A stretch of DNA of 64,000 nucleotides from Calothrix sp. PCC 7716 (GCF_019977735.1 NZ_AP025018.1:6576580-6640579), one strand, 5' to 3'. Counted from the first letter of the stretch, positions 43,460-53,236 are shown. Notes: generated from the letters alone by a model not told the origin. Numbers and translations are program-made.

Positions 43460-43627
43460 CGGGTGCCCACTCACTTCGTTCAAATTCAAAATTAAAAATT
43501 CAAAGTTCAAAATTCAAGAAGTAATTCCAATACACTCCTAACTACACATACTTTTAGTATTTTGAACACCCCTTATAATTTTGAATTTTGAACTTTGCAT
43601 TTTGAATTTGAGTGAAACGAGTGGGCG
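43460..43627. repeat. Dispersed inverted-repeat element, copy 2
   Basis: Left arm CCACTCACTTCGTTCAAATT plus CAAAATTAAAAATTC, right arm TTTTGAATTTTGAAC plus TTTGAGTGAAACGAGTGGG: about 50 bp per arm with a 60-base centre. It fills the gap between the two XRE genes. Confidence 0.7.
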
Positions 43628-43701
43628 CCTAATGGAATGAAAAAATAGTACATATATATAAATGTAAATTACTTAGTCTTGTATCTAAATGGAATAATGC
43701 A

Positions 43702-43944
43702 ATGCGAGTTAGCTTCAGCAGAGAGTCTCCTGGCTTAGGTAAACGTATAAAAGATTACCGAATACTATCAAATAAATCTCTTACTGAATTGGCAGCTACA
43801 GCAGGTATAAGCGTGCCTCATTGGAATAGGATAGAAAACGAAAAAATTCAAGAGTTGCCGATTACGACATTGAGAGGGATTGAAAAAGCTCTTGGTGTTG
43901 ATTTAGAAGTAAGATTTGATACCGAAACAACAAACGAAGCATAA
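43702..43944 (+). CDS. XRE-family regulator, second copy
   Basis: 80 residues with a standard XRE fold: LGKRIKDYRILSNKSLTELA, then AGISVPHWNRIENEKI, then TTLRGIEKALGVDLEV. It differs from the protein at 43205 in length and N-terminus, so the two are not recent duplicates. It lies 33 bp upstream of the RHH gene at 43978 and probably in one operon with it. Neither gene contains a toxin motif, but a small regulator followed by an RHH gene on a plasmid can be a stability or copy-control pair. Confidence 0.85.
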   Translation: MRVSFSRESPGLGKRIKDYRILSNKSLTELAATAGISVPHWNRIENEKIQELPITTLRGIEKALGVDLEVRFDTETTNEA

Positions 43945-43977
43945 CGAGACAAAAACTTTAAATACGACGTAGTACAT

Positions 43978-44310
43978 ATGAATGCGGATGAACGTTTAGC
44001 TGTTAGAATTTCTGTAATTGAAAAGCAGCAGTTTAAAGAGCGCGCGGAAGTTCTTGGTAAAACAACTTCTCAACTTCTCTTACTATTGATAAGAAATTAC
44101 TTAAATGACGATGCTATAGCGGCAGACGAATACACAGAGCGCTTACTGAGACTAGAAAAAGAAGTTAATGCTTTGAAACAGTTAGAAGTTGAATTTATAA
44201 ATTTCAAACAACGCTTAGAGGAAATCGGCGCCTTGAAATCAGAAAATGCTGCTCTTAAGAAATGGCGAGATTCTATATTGCAAGTGGTGTTATCAAATCA
44301 AGTACCATAA
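43978..44310 (+). CDS. RHH-like protein with coiled coil
   Basis: 110 residues: strand ERLAVRISVIE, helix KQQFKERAEVLG, helix TTSQLLLLLIRNYL, and then an unbroken heptad region (TERLLRLEKEVNALKQLEVE onward). The layout is that of the CopG-like proteins at 19899, 20771 and 29148, though sequence similarity is low. It is probably co-transcribed with the XRE gene just upstream. The start ATG has no strong ribosome binding site, which suggests translational coupling with the preceding gene. Confidence 0.65.
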   Translation: MNADERLAVRISVIEKQQFKERAEVLGKTTSQLLLLLIRNYLNDDAIAADEYTERLLRLEKEVNALKQLEVEFINFKQRLEEIGALKSENAALKKWRDSILQVVLSNQVP

Positions 44311-44753
44311 ATTTGATAGTGCTAGAAACTCATTCATGTCGTTGATGGATAAGTGTCGGTAAGGTGCGGGACACATGCTACAGTATATTTATCTTGATTA
44401 TAGGTGCCATAGTTTACATAGTGCTATAGATAAAACTCTATGGTATAACTGAAATTGCATTCAGTATTATTACTGAGAATCAGTTTTATTCTGGAACAAT
44501 GTTATGACTTTCGCTTCAATTATTTATGGCAACATCAAGTTCAAGAAGTATATCAATCAAGCCTTCAATTAAAGGCGCCGCTCCTTGGTATTAAGCAGCT
44601 ATTGATACATTGTCAAATACAGATTGCCATAGTTATCATATTCACCAACCACGTGTAAATAATGTAAAATAAAGCATAAGGACATTAATTGACGCGCTTC
44701 GCTCCCGTTATTTAATGTTGCTGCTTTGACATAGCATAGTAATTTGATACCCC
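44311..44753. other. Intergenic region before the DISARM-like operon
   Basis: No gene is supported. It contains an inverted pair CCATAG (44408) / CTATGG (44438) and a TTGACA at 44726, 22 bp before the first ATG of the operon. No well-placed -10 accompanies it, so the true promoter may be further upstream. Confidence 0.35.
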
Positions 44754-45797
44754 ATGAAAGCAGTGACTTCTATTTCAAAACCGAGTGTATGTACCAATGT
44801 GGATATTTATTTTTCAGAGAATAATCAATTAATTGCTCTGCCTGATTGGGGAATTTTTTTCATCAAAATAGGGCGTTGGGTAGCAGAGGAAGCGAACCAA
44901 AAGTATCAACACGTAATAGCTTTATCAATCCCTGCTAGAAATTATGCTGCTTCTCTAGTAGCGTTAGGAGTTGTACTAGCTAAATCTGCTAATTATAGTA
45001 GAAATATTTCAAATCAAGCTAAATTTGATAAATTCTGCAATTTACGCGAAGGGAGAAGAGTTGCTTTTTGCAGTAATAATGAATGGATAGAAGCTTGTTT
45101 TGATGGAGTTTGTAGAGAATATCAAGAACCACGTATCAGGATTAGAGTTAAATCTGATACTGTTACTAATCGCAGAAACCAACAGGGAAAACCAGATACA
45201 ACACATTTTATTTCTAAAGAAAATATAAATAATGTTACCTTAATTAGCAATCGAAATAATGTAAATAATATTCCCGTTAATATAGCAAAGCCGATTGTTG
45301 TTAATAAGTTTCTTAGCTGTTGCTTAAAGAATAATTGCGGAATACACTTTTACACTAAGGCGCAACTTGACTGTCATATAATTGGAAATATTAAGGAACT
45401 TGAAGATGAAATAACAAAAGCTTCGTTTGCTTGTAGGTTATCAAGTAATCGATTTGAAAAAGGTACTTTGCAAGATGTATTACGTGTGCGTAATTTTTTA
45501 TCATCAGATACTTACGCTTATCGTACAGAAATAATATCATCTTTTAGTAATACTTTACCTGAAGTATCCAAAAAACCATTTGTAAGCATATTTGATGGTG
45601 CATTAGGATTTACAAAATGGCGAGATGATTACCCTAATTGTCATCAAATTGTATTACTAGAACGTACTGAAAAGCGGTTCAATGATGCTGCTACTATTAT
45701 TAATAGTGAGTACATTAATCGTATTAATACAGAAACAATACAAAATTTTCCATTGCCTCCAATCGGTGTTGAAATTACTGTTTATCAGCGAGCATAA
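44754..45797 (+). CDS. First gene of the DISARM-like operon, unassigned (DrmE position, N-terminal-like)
   Basis: 347 residues, soluble, not identified with confidence. The N-terminal part has a patterned region VIALSIPARNYAASLVALGV followed by FDKFCNLREGRRVAFCSNNE. The C-terminal part ends in a small alpha/beta segment (FVSIFDGALGFTKWRDDYPN; HQIVLLERTEKRF). It is separated from the next gene by only 3 bp. In class 2 DISARM the gene upstream of drmA is drmE, of unknown function and larger; this gene and the next could be a split drmE, but that is inference from position and combined length. It has no GGCGCC site, unlike most of the window. Confidence 0.5.
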   Translation: MKAVTSISKPSVCTNVDIYFSENNQLIALPDWGIFFIKIGRWVAEEANQKYQHVIALSIPARNYAASLVALGVVLAKSANYSRNISNQAKFDKFCNLREGRRVAFCSNNEWIEACFDGVCREYQEPRIRIRVKSDTVTNRRNQQGKPDTTHFISKENINNVTLISNRNNVNNIPVNIAKPIVVNKFLSCCLKNNCGIHFYTKAQLDCHIIGNIKELEDEITKASFACRLSSNRFEKGTLQDVLRVRNFLSSDTYAYRTEIISSFSNTLPEVSKKPFVSIFDGALGFTKWRDDYPNCHQIVLLERTEKRFNDAATIINSEYINRINTETIQNFPLPPIGVEITVYQRA

Positions 45798-45800
45798 AAT

Positions 45801-47393
45801 ATGAGCGTATCAGTTAGCAATATTAGCAATATTTATTCTTATAGCGGACTAACAATTAATGTAACTCGATTACATCATCAAGAGCTTACTAATTATTACT
45901 TGCATTTAAAAGAATTTAAAAAGTCACTTGGTGAAAATGCTGAAGACGATTATTGGAAAGAGTTTATTAGACCTTTGAAACGCTACCAATTTCAACTGTG
46001 TGCGGCGCCATTAGCATTTAATTATCCTAAAGAGTGTCAACCAGACTCTCTTAAATACATTAAAGAACACTTGTCTAAATGTAAACAATTGTATCCTGAC
46101 TATGAAATATCAGCCTTAAAATTGTTTGAAGATTTTATGAACATATCTAAATCTTCGCAAAATCCTTTACATAATTTTATCAGAAAAGATAAAATTACTT
46201 TATTGGTTAAAGAACATTATTTAATTTCTTGCATCAATGATTATTTACGTAAAACTAATCAAATAAATAATTTTGAAATAATATTAGCATCACAATTACG
46301 TAATACGAAATGTTATGAAAATTTAGTTATAGTTGGGATGATTAATTGGTTTAGTGATTATGAATATATATTTACGGCTCCGCGTTGTAAAAGTATAGAT
46401 ATAGTACAATTTGCGTTAGGTAGAGATAAACAAAAATTTACAAGCGCATTTATTGATTCAATAGAATTAGTCTTGCCGTATATTCAAGTCTCAAATATTT
46501 ATGTGGATAACAATGCTGATAATGATATAAAATCTTCAACAAATAATCAAACCGTGAATAATGATGGCGCCGACAATTATAAATTTTCTTTAGACAAAAT
46601 AGATTCAGATGAACTATTGCCACCATCTGTTAACATTAACGAAATAGTTAAAAAGCATAGTTTTGCATCATATACAAATAATGAGGATGTGGAAGCTCGT
46701 TTATTTTTATTAGAAAATTATACAGCCGCTTTTCTAGATATTGATAGTAAACAAATAGTAGTTGATTTGGAACAAAAAGGGCAATTGCAAGTAAATAAAA
46801 TATGTGTTGATGAAATTAAACAGGGGATGTATATTATTCTTCGCACGAATGGTGGTGGAGATTATATTGTTACTGTAGCTGATAAAATATTAGGGGAACA
46901 AGTTCATGAAGTAAGAAAGTTACAGCAATATTGGAAAAAACTGTTAAAGCAAAAGATTCAAGAAACTAGCTACGAAAGCGTAAGCTTAAATCTTGCTCGA
47001 TATGGATGTGTACTAGCGAAAAACAAGCAAAACCTACGTAATTGGGTGTCTTCAAGAAGCATTAGACCTGAAAACGATAAAGATTTTAATGCAATATTAC
47101 GTTTTGTTGGGTTAGAAGATCGATTAAAGGAGTTTAACGATGCAGCTTCTATAATTAGAAGTGCCCATCGAAAAGCAGGTAAGCGTATCCGTTCTTTACT
47201 TTTGGAGCGAATTCCTAATTACAATTTGCGTAATTTAGAGCAACAAGGAACAATGGATTTTGAGCTAGCTGAAGATTCGGGTGGTAGTATGACAGCATTT
47301 CGAGTAATAGATATAAGTACGGAAACAGCGTTCATTACAAGTTCAAAAATTGCAAACCATTTTATAATAGAGAGTGATATTATCAATGCCTAA
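45801..47393 (+). CDS. Second gene of the DISARM-like operon, unassigned (DrmE position, C-terminal-like)
   Basis: 530 residues, no recognised catalytic motif. Hydrophobic strands typical of an alpha/beta core (NFEIILASQL; YENLVIVGMINWFSDYEYIF), an Asn/Asp-rich linker (about 230-260), and a C-terminal helical region rich in Arg and Lys (AHRKAGKRIRSLLLERIPN) that could contact nucleic acid. The end overlaps the drmA-like start by 8 bp. Together with the upstream gene its length (877) is that expected for one DrmE-like protein, but the two are separate here, with a real stop and a new ATG. Two GGCGCC sites only. Confidence 0.5.
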   Translation: MSVSVSNISNIYSYSGLTINVTRLHHQELTNYYLHLKEFKKSLGENAEDDYWKEFIRPLKRYQFQLCAAPLAFNYPKECQPDSLKYIKEHLSKCKQLYPDYEISALKLFEDFMNISKSSQNPLHNFIRKDKITLLVKEHYLISCINDYLRKTNQINNFEIILASQLRNTKCYENLVIVGMINWFSDYEYIFTAPRCKSIDIVQFALGRDKQKFTSAFIDSIELVLPYIQVSNIYVDNNADNDIKSSTNNQTVNNDGADNYKFSLDKIDSDELLPPSVNINEIVKKHSFASYTNNEDVEARLFLLENYTAAFLDIDSKQIVVDLEQKGQLQVNKICVDEIKQGMYIILRTNGGGDYIVTVADKILGEQVHEVRKLQQYWKKLLKQKIQETSYESVSLNLARYGCVLAKNKQNLRNWVSSRSIRPENDKDFNAILRFVGLEDRLKEFNDAASIIRSAHRKAGKRIRSLLLERIPNYNLRNLEQQGTMDFELAEDSGGSMTAFRVIDISTETAFITSSKIANHFIIESDIINA

Positions 47394-50300
47394 CCATATA
47401 GCTAATAGAGATAAAATTGTTCAAGCACTTCGCCAAGAGATGGTAGGGTCTTCTCCACAGGGAGAAAAAATCAACTGTGCTGGTGATATTTCATTTTCTA
47501 CGGAAGAAGAATTTTATAAACCCAGGCGCCAAGATAATGGAGAGGAGATTTTACAAAGAGATCCACCACTTGTCAGATACGGTGTTGGGGTACTTCATCC
47601 TACAAAAACAAAATCTGAACAAGCTGACTCAATCTCGCCCCTTGTAGTAAATACAAACATTGGAAACGAATCTACTAATGTAGGTAACACAGACACTGAT
47701 AATATAGATTTAGTCGAGACCGAGGCAAAAAAAGACTTAGAAAATATAGAGAAAAACATTCTAGAAAGCTCTGAGGTCGATAGTAACGATTTTGACTTAA
47801 CTACTGCCAACTCGACTAAACCCAGTAGTATGGGTATTAGTTTCAGAGCAGAATTTCCACAAAATTCAGTTTTAAAAGTTACAGCTTTAAATTGTGCTTG
47901 CTACGTATCAAAACAAATTAAAGTCAATAGTAATCAACGCACTTGGTGGTTACGTAAGCCGATTAGCATAACTAAAGAATTTTCACGTGAAGAAATATTC
48001 TCTCCGAAGCAAAAAACACTGAAATATACAGAGAACATAAACGGTTTAAATCTGAGTATAGAGGTATATTCTCGTCCCGACACCGAGAAACGAGAGGATG
48101 TGCGGTTACTAACAGTTTGTTTAATTAATCGAACGGATAGAGATGGAAGTCACGAAAATTGTTTATTCCAAGCAGAATTTGATGTAACTGTTGTTTCTCC
48201 AAATGGGGAAGGGCATATTTTGCCTTACCCAAAACAGAATATAAATCTTGATGATGAAGAGGAACAGTCATTATCCCTACTTTATCGTACAATGCAAACC
48301 TACGCAGTCGGACATGGTTGTGCTGCTGACTGGGACTTGGAAATTAAGGAAGGTAAAGTTAAAACGGTGGTTGCTACTTGCTTTCCAACTTATGAAACAC
48401 CAAGCATTACCCCTGATATTACCCGTAAAAATAAAAGTAAAATCGAAGTTCCAATGGCGCCTCTAGCTGGTTTAGTACCTAACAATGACGGTATGAAGGC
48501 GTTGGAAGAAGTCGTAAATCTTTACTCCGAGTGGATTGAAGAAAAAACATCGGCTATTTCACTGCTCGAAGAGGAATATCATCAAGATGCAGCTTACCGA
48601 CATATGGATGAATGTACCGCATCTGTCGAAAGAATGAAAAATGGACTTAATTATTTAAAAGAAAATCAAACAGCGAAGAAAGCATTCCAGTTAGCAAACC
48701 ATGCTATATTACTCCAACAGATTGGAAGTAGTCGTGATTTACGTAAAGCTGAGTTCAATCCAAAAGAGAATAGATTATATTTTTCTCCAACTTATGAAAC
48801 GCCTAATATTACAACACTTCCGGCAAATCGAGGTAAGTGGCGAGCTTTTCAAATAGCATTTTTACTAATGTCTATAGAGTCAACCGCTAAAGGAGAAATT
48901 CCAGATAGAGATACGGTTGAACTAATTTGGTTTCCCACGGGTGGAGGTAAAACAGAAGCATATTTGGGTTTATCAGCTTTTGCGATGTTTATGCGGCGCC
49001 TAAATAATCCAAAAGATATAGGTGTACATGTATTAATGCGGTATACGTTAAGGTTGTTAACTGCACAACAGTTTCAACGTGCGAGCGCGCTTATTTGTGC
49101 TATGGAACATCTTCGCAGTCAGCAAGAAAATGTTCTAGGTACAGAACCTTTTTCAATTGGAATTTGGGTAGGTGGTGAAACAACTCCTAACTCGCGCAAA
49201 GACGCTATCGCTAAGTTTAAGAAATTGGAAAAAGACCCACAGGCAGAAAATCCTTTCATTATAAGTAAATGTCCGTGGTGTGGAGCGCAATTAGGACCTG
49301 TTACAGCAAACAAATCGACTAGGAGTAAATTAAAAGCGCCAAATGTTTTAGGGTATCAGGCTGTTCGCAATACGGTAGCCATAAAATGCTCAGATAGTGC
49401 TTGTGAATTTTTTAAAGGTCATGGACTACCAATTTATGTAATAGATGAAGATATTTACGAAAAACGTCCATCTTTAATAATTGGGACAGTTGATAAATTT
49501 GCCTTATTGGCATGGAGTTATGCACAACCAGCTAGGGGTTTATTTGGAATTGATGTGTGCGGAGAAAGAACCTCCTCGCCACCAGGCTTAATTATCCAAG
49601 ACGAATTACACTTAATTTCTGGACCACTTGGTTCTGTTGTGGGATTATATGAAACTGTTATAGAAGAACTTTGCACTGACAGACGTAACAAACAAGTAAT
49701 TAAACCAAAAATAGTTTGCTCTACGGCAACAATACGTAGATACCCAGAACAAGTTAAAGCGCTTTACGGACGCTCCTTAGTTAGCTTATTCCCGTCTCCT
49801 GGTATAGACGCTTCTGATTCGTTTTTCTCACGTTATGCTTTAAATGATGATGGAACCTACAAACGAGGTCGAATATATGTAGGTATCCATGCACCAAGTT
49901 TAAGTTCATTACAAACAACAAAAGTACGTAGTTTTTCTGCATTGCTACAGGCGCCTGTAAAACTGAGTGTTGAGGAGCGAGACCCTTGGTGGACGTTTTT
50001 AATGTTCTTTAACAGCTTACGAGAGTTAGGTACAACAGTTTCACTATTGCAATCAGATATACCTGGTTATTTGAAGGTAATAAGAAATCGTAACGGACTT
50101 GATATAAAGGATTTAAGGCGCCTGTGGCGTGTTTTGGAACTAACCGGACGTATTCGCTCTGACTCTGTAGCAGAATCAATATCAAAACTTGAGGTTGGAT
50201 GTAACAGCGCAAATAATCCTCAACCAATTGATGTTTGTTTAGCTTCCAACATTATCGAAGTAGGTGTAGATATTGACCGTTTAGCAATGATGACGGTAGT

Positions 50301-50907
50301 TGGTCAGCCTAAAACGACATCTCAATACATACAAGTTACTGGACGTGTTGGGCGCCGTTGGTGGGAACGTCCAGGTTTAGTGATAACACTGTATAGTCCA
50401 ACAAGACCTCGCGACCGCTCTCATTTTGAAAAGTTTCGTAGCTATCATTCGTCATTGTATGCACAAGTTGAGCCAACAAGCGTGACTCCATTTTCGCCAC
50501 CTGTTTTAGACCGAGCGCTCCACGCTATTATGACTATTTATGTAAGGCTTTTGGGCGACCAACAAATAGCGAATAGTCCTGTCGATTGTCCAGATAATTT
50601 AATCGAGCAACTGCGTCAAATTATAATTCCTCGTATAGAGTTAGTAGACCCATTAGAAGTTGAAAATTTTGAAAAAGTTTTTTCAAAGCGTATTGACGAA
50701 TGGAAACGCTGGCAAAGAATAAACTGGGAAAAGAGAGATAGTACAGATGCTACAGATATTCCATTATTGAGAGTAGCTGGGCAATATGCAAGTCCTGAAT
50801 CACAACGTTTATCTTGGGCAACACCAATGTCCATGAGAAATGTAGACGCTGAATGTCAAGCAGAAATAACAAATCTTTATTTAACTGAGGGAGAAGAAAA
50901 TGGCTAA
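47386..50907 (+). CDS. drmA: DrmA-like helicase (DISARM core)
   Basis: 1173 residues from ATG 47386. The N-terminus has the DrmA layout: RDKIVQALRQEMVGSSP, then PPLVRYGVGVLHP. Helicase motifs: Walker A LIWFPTGGGKTEAYLGLSAF (about 510-530), LMRYTLRLLTAQQFQRA just after it, a DELH box in GLIIQDELHLISG (about 735), and motif VI IQVTGRVGRRWWERP (about 983). Cys pairs CPWCG and CSDSACEF (about 629-670) form a zinc-binding insertion. In DISARM, DrmA and DrmB form a DNA-translocating complex that recognises incoming phage DNA. It is translationally coupled to both neighbours (8-bp overlaps). All motifs are intact. Confidence 0.8.
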   Translation: MPNHIANRDKIVQALRQEMVGSSPQGEKINCAGDISFSTEEEFYKPRRQDNGEEILQRDPPLVRYGVGVLHPTKTKSEQADSISPLVVNTNIGNESTNVGNTDTDNIDLVETEAKKDLENIEKNILESSEVDSNDFDLTTANSTKPSSMGISFRAEFPQNSVLKVTALNCACYVSKQIKVNSNQRTWWLRKPISITKEFSREEIFSPKQKTLKYTENINGLNLSIEVYSRPDTEKREDVRLLTVCLINRTDRDGSHENCLFQAEFDVTVVSPNGEGHILPYPKQNINLDDEEEQSLSLLYRTMQTYAVGHGCAADWDLEIKEGKVKTVVATCFPTYETPSITPDITRKNKSKIEVPMAPLAGLVPNNDGMKALEEVVNLYSEWIEEKTSAISLLEEEYHQDAAYRHMDECTASVERMKNGLNYLKENQTAKKAFQLANHAILLQQIGSSRDLRKAEFNPKENRLYFSPTYETPNITTLPANRGKWRAFQIAFLLMSIESTAKGEIPDRDTVELIWFPTGGGKTEAYLGLSAFAMFMRRLNNPKDIGVHVLMRYTLRLLTAQQFQRASALICAMEHLRSQQENVLGTEPFSIGIWVGGETTPNSRKDAIAKFKKLEKDPQAENPFIISKCPWCGAQLGPVTANKSTRSKLKAPNVLGYQAVRNTVAIKCSDSACEFFKGHGLPIYVIDEDIYEKRPSLIIGTVDKFALLAWSYAQPARGLFGIDVCGERTSSPPGLIIQDELHLISGPLGSVVGLYETVIEELCTDRRNKQVIKPKIVCSTATIRRYPEQVKALYGRSLVSLFPSPGIDASDSFFSRYALNDDGTYKRGRIYVGIHAPSLSSLQTTKVRSFSALLQAPVKLSVEERDPWWTFLMFFNSLRELGTTVSLLQSDIPGYLKVIRNRNGLDIKDLRRLWRVLELTGRIRSDSVAESISKLEVGCNSANNPQPIDVCLASNIIEVGVDIDRLAMMTVVGQPKTTSQYIQVTGRVGRRWWERPGLVITLYSPTRPRDRSHFEKFRSYHSSLYAQVEPTSVTPFSPPVLDRALHAIMTIYVRLLGDQQIANSPVDCPDNLIEQLRQIIIPRIELVDPLEVENFEKVFSKRIDEWKRWQRINWEKRDSTDATDIPLLRVAGQYASPESQRLSWATPMSMRNVDAECQAEITNLYLTEGEENG

Positions 50908-52786
50908 AGGACCGATAAGACGTGCCCAGTTAATAGCACCTTTTAGTGTTGGAGCAATGGTAGTAGTTAGAGATGGTACGTCTTTGATTACGGCAGGAAC
51001 TGACCACTGGTATAAACGTGAGAATGGCACTTTAGCCGAAGACCTTACAGAGTATAGAGTTGAGGAATGGCGTTTAGCACGAACTCTTGGAGTAAATCAT
51101 TTTCGTCTGCCACCAGACTTTAGAAAAGCAGGTATTGGGGACGGTACTACTAATGCTTACGTAACAGTACCATTTTTGCGTTTTCCGACTTGGCATATTT
51201 GCCCTTCATGTAATTTATTGAGAAGTTCTCCTCTAACCGCCCGTGGCAAAGTTAAATGTCCAGAGTGTGAAGCAAAAAAACAAGTCAAATATATGGATCA
51301 GGCGCCAATTGTTGCAATGTGTCAAGATGGTCACATTCAAGATTTTCCTTGGCGTGAATGGGTACATCAATCAGTTAACCCTAATTGTCAGCGGTCAATA
51401 CGTTTAATTGGAACCGGAAGCGCAACTCTCGGTGGTTTGCAAGTGAGATGCGATTGTGGCGCCAAACGCTCTTTGAATGGAATTCTAAATGCGGATGAAG
51501 AAGGAACAACACTCAGCCGAACATTAGATAGGGAAAGAGTTGAATATTTATGTCAAGGTAAACGTCCTTGGTTAGGTACTCTTGAAAGCGAACCTTGTGG
51601 TTGTCAGCTACGAGGAAGTTTACGAGCAGCAAACAACATTCATTATGCTCAAGTCAAAAGTGCAATTTATCTACAAAGAGGTACTAATAGTGAACTTCTC
51701 TCAATTCTAGAACAACCGCCTCTTTCAACGCTAATTAATAAATTAAAACTTTTGGGCGATGTGACTCCTCTTGGACTTCGAGAATTTTATCCTTCACTCC
51801 TACAACCATATTCAAATACAGAAATTCAAGATTCGCTCTTATCTATCTTGTCTGTTACCGATACAGAAAGCAAGAATCAGCAAATTACAGACGACGACCA
51901 AGAAACTAGTTTTCGTCGCGAAGAGTTTAATGTGCTGTGTACTGTACGTAATGAAGCAAATCTCAAAATTAGGCAAATAAACCTTGGAGAATATACTGCT
52001 TCTATTGCGCGCTATTTCTCTAAAATTATGTTGGTTGACAAATTAAAGGAAACTAGAGTACTAACAGGCTTTACACGTATATTTCCTGAAACTGACCGAC
52101 CATTAGACGACCTACAATTACAACTAAGGCGCTCTTCATTTGATTCAGACACAGAATCTTGGCTACCTGCATACGTTGTTTACGGCGAAGGCATATTTAT
52201 TGAGTTTAACGAGCATAGCTTGCGTCAATGGTTAGCAATAAGTGGTTCAGGTATTTCTAGTCGAGTTGAACCACTAACTAAAAGGTATAATAGAATACAG
52301 CAATTAAGAAAGCTGCGAAAAAGACAAATAACACCAAGATTTCTTCTTTTACATACTTTTGCTCATTTATTGATAAATAGGCTTACATTTGAATGTGGTT
52401 ATAGTTCTGCGGCACTAAGAGAAAGGCTCTATGTGTCTGATAATCCTAAAGCTCCAATGGCAGGTGTATTAATTTACACCGCTGCTGGTGATTCCGAAGG
52501 AACAATGGGGGGTCTAGTTAGGATGGGTAAACCAGGTAATTTTGAACCTGTATTACACTCTTTAATCGAAACTGCAAGCTGGTGTTCATCCGACCCTGTA
52601 TGTATGGAAGTTGGAATTACCGGAGGACAAGGACCAGATTCATGTAATTTAGCAGCTTGTCACAGCTGTACTTTAGTGCCTGAAACTACTTGCGAGGAGT
52701 TTAATCGCTTTTTAGATAGAGGCGTAGTAGTTGGTGATATTAATAACCGTGAATTAGGATATTTTACACATAATACAGGAGAGTAA
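50900..52786 (+). CDS. drmB: DrmB-like protein with DUF1998 domain (DISARM core)
   Basis: 628 residues. The N-terminus RRAQLIAPFSVGAMVVVRDG is characteristic of DrmB. Zinc-type Cys pairs CPSCN and CPECE lie at about 100-125, and MCQDGHIQDFPWREW follows at about 140. The DUF1998 region is C-terminal: LLHTFAHLLINRLTFECGYS (about 484-503), and a Cys cluster CNLAACHSCTLVPETTCEEF (about 580-600). It partners DrmA in DISARM. It overlaps the drmA gene by 8 bp. No drmC (phospholipase D) and no methyltransferase follows; the next gene is a small coiled-coil protein. Confidence 0.82.
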   Translation: MAKGPIRRAQLIAPFSVGAMVVVRDGTSLITAGTDHWYKRENGTLAEDLTEYRVEEWRLARTLGVNHFRLPPDFRKAGIGDGTTNAYVTVPFLRFPTWHICPSCNLLRSSPLTARGKVKCPECEAKKQVKYMDQAPIVAMCQDGHIQDFPWREWVHQSVNPNCQRSIRLIGTGSATLGGLQVRCDCGAKRSLNGILNADEEGTTLSRTLDRERVEYLCQGKRPWLGTLESEPCGCQLRGSLRAANNIHYAQVKSAIYLQRGTNSELLSILEQPPLSTLINKLKLLGDVTPLGLREFYPSLLQPYSNTEIQDSLLSILSVTDTESKNQQITDDDQETSFRREEFNVLCTVRNEANLKIRQINLGEYTASIARYFSKIMLVDKLKETRVLTGFTRIFPETDRPLDDLQLQLRRSSFDSDTESWLPAYVVYGEGIFIEFNEHSLRQWLAISGSGISSRVEPLTKRYNRIQQLRKLRKRQITPRFLLLHTFAHLLINRLTFECGYSSAALRERLYVSDNPKAPMAGVLIYTAAGDSEGTMGGLVRMGKPGNFEPVLHSLIETASWCSSDPVCMEVGITGGQGPDSCNLAACHSCTLVPETTCEEFNRFLDRGVVVGDINNRELGYFTHNTGE

Positions 52787-52833
52787 CTTTTACTGTTTAT
52801 AAAACATTCAAAAATTACTACAAAGGAGACTTT

Positions 52834-53157
52834 GTGACCAATACAAATCAACCTCAAAACATAAGCGCGCGTTTGGATGATGTAGACGCGCGCTTGGAAC
52901 AGTTAGGCGACGAAATTGATATAATACGTACAATTCAAGACAGTGTGCGTCGCGAAACTAGAATCAATAGTCAGACAGGCGCCCGTTTGGAGCGAACTGT
53001 TACCCAACTTGCTGATATTGCGCGCGACCATCAACTAGTTTTACGGCTCAGTAATCAAGATGCCGAACGCGACCGTGAAGTTTTTCAAGCGGAAATACGG
53101 CGCATCTGGGAGTATTTGTTAAGGCAAGGTGGTAACGGCAATGCAGCAGTTAACTAG
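52834..53157 (+). CDS. Small coiled-coil protein
   Basis: 107 residues, starts at GTG 52834 with AAAGGAG seven bases upstream. Heptads throughout (ARLDDVDARLEQLGDEIDII; GARLERTVTQLADIARDHQL; VFQAEIRRIWEYLLRQ). It belongs to a type of small coiled-coil protein common in cyanobacteria, without known function. It lies 47 bp after drmB on the same strand and may be co-transcribed, but it carries four GCGCGC sites and one GGCGCC, base use unlike the drm genes, so it probably belongs to the older plasmid backbone. Confidence 0.7.
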   Translation: MTNTNQPQNISARLDDVDARLEQLGDEIDIIRTIQDSVRRETRINSQTGARLERTVTQLADIARDHQLVLRLSNQDAERDREVFQAEIRRIWEYLLRQGGNGNAAVN

Positions 53158-53197
53158 TCGTTAAAGTTGCACGCGCGCTTAACACACAAGTTTAGAA

Positions 53198-53236
53198 ATT
53201 CAAGTATTTAGATACTTAAATATTTAAATACTTGAT
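53198..53236. repeat. TTTAAATACTTA-type AT repeat
   Basis: A run of CAAGTATTTAGATACTTA-like units, the same family as 13664-13718, 26027-26056 and 56938-56971. It sits between the coiled-coil gene and the convergent P-loop gene. Confidence 0.5.

Noticed and set aside
44455-44658. 67-codon plus-strand frame before the DISARM-like operon
   Set aside because: No ribosome binding site or conserved pattern; composition is that of the surrounding AT-rich spacer.
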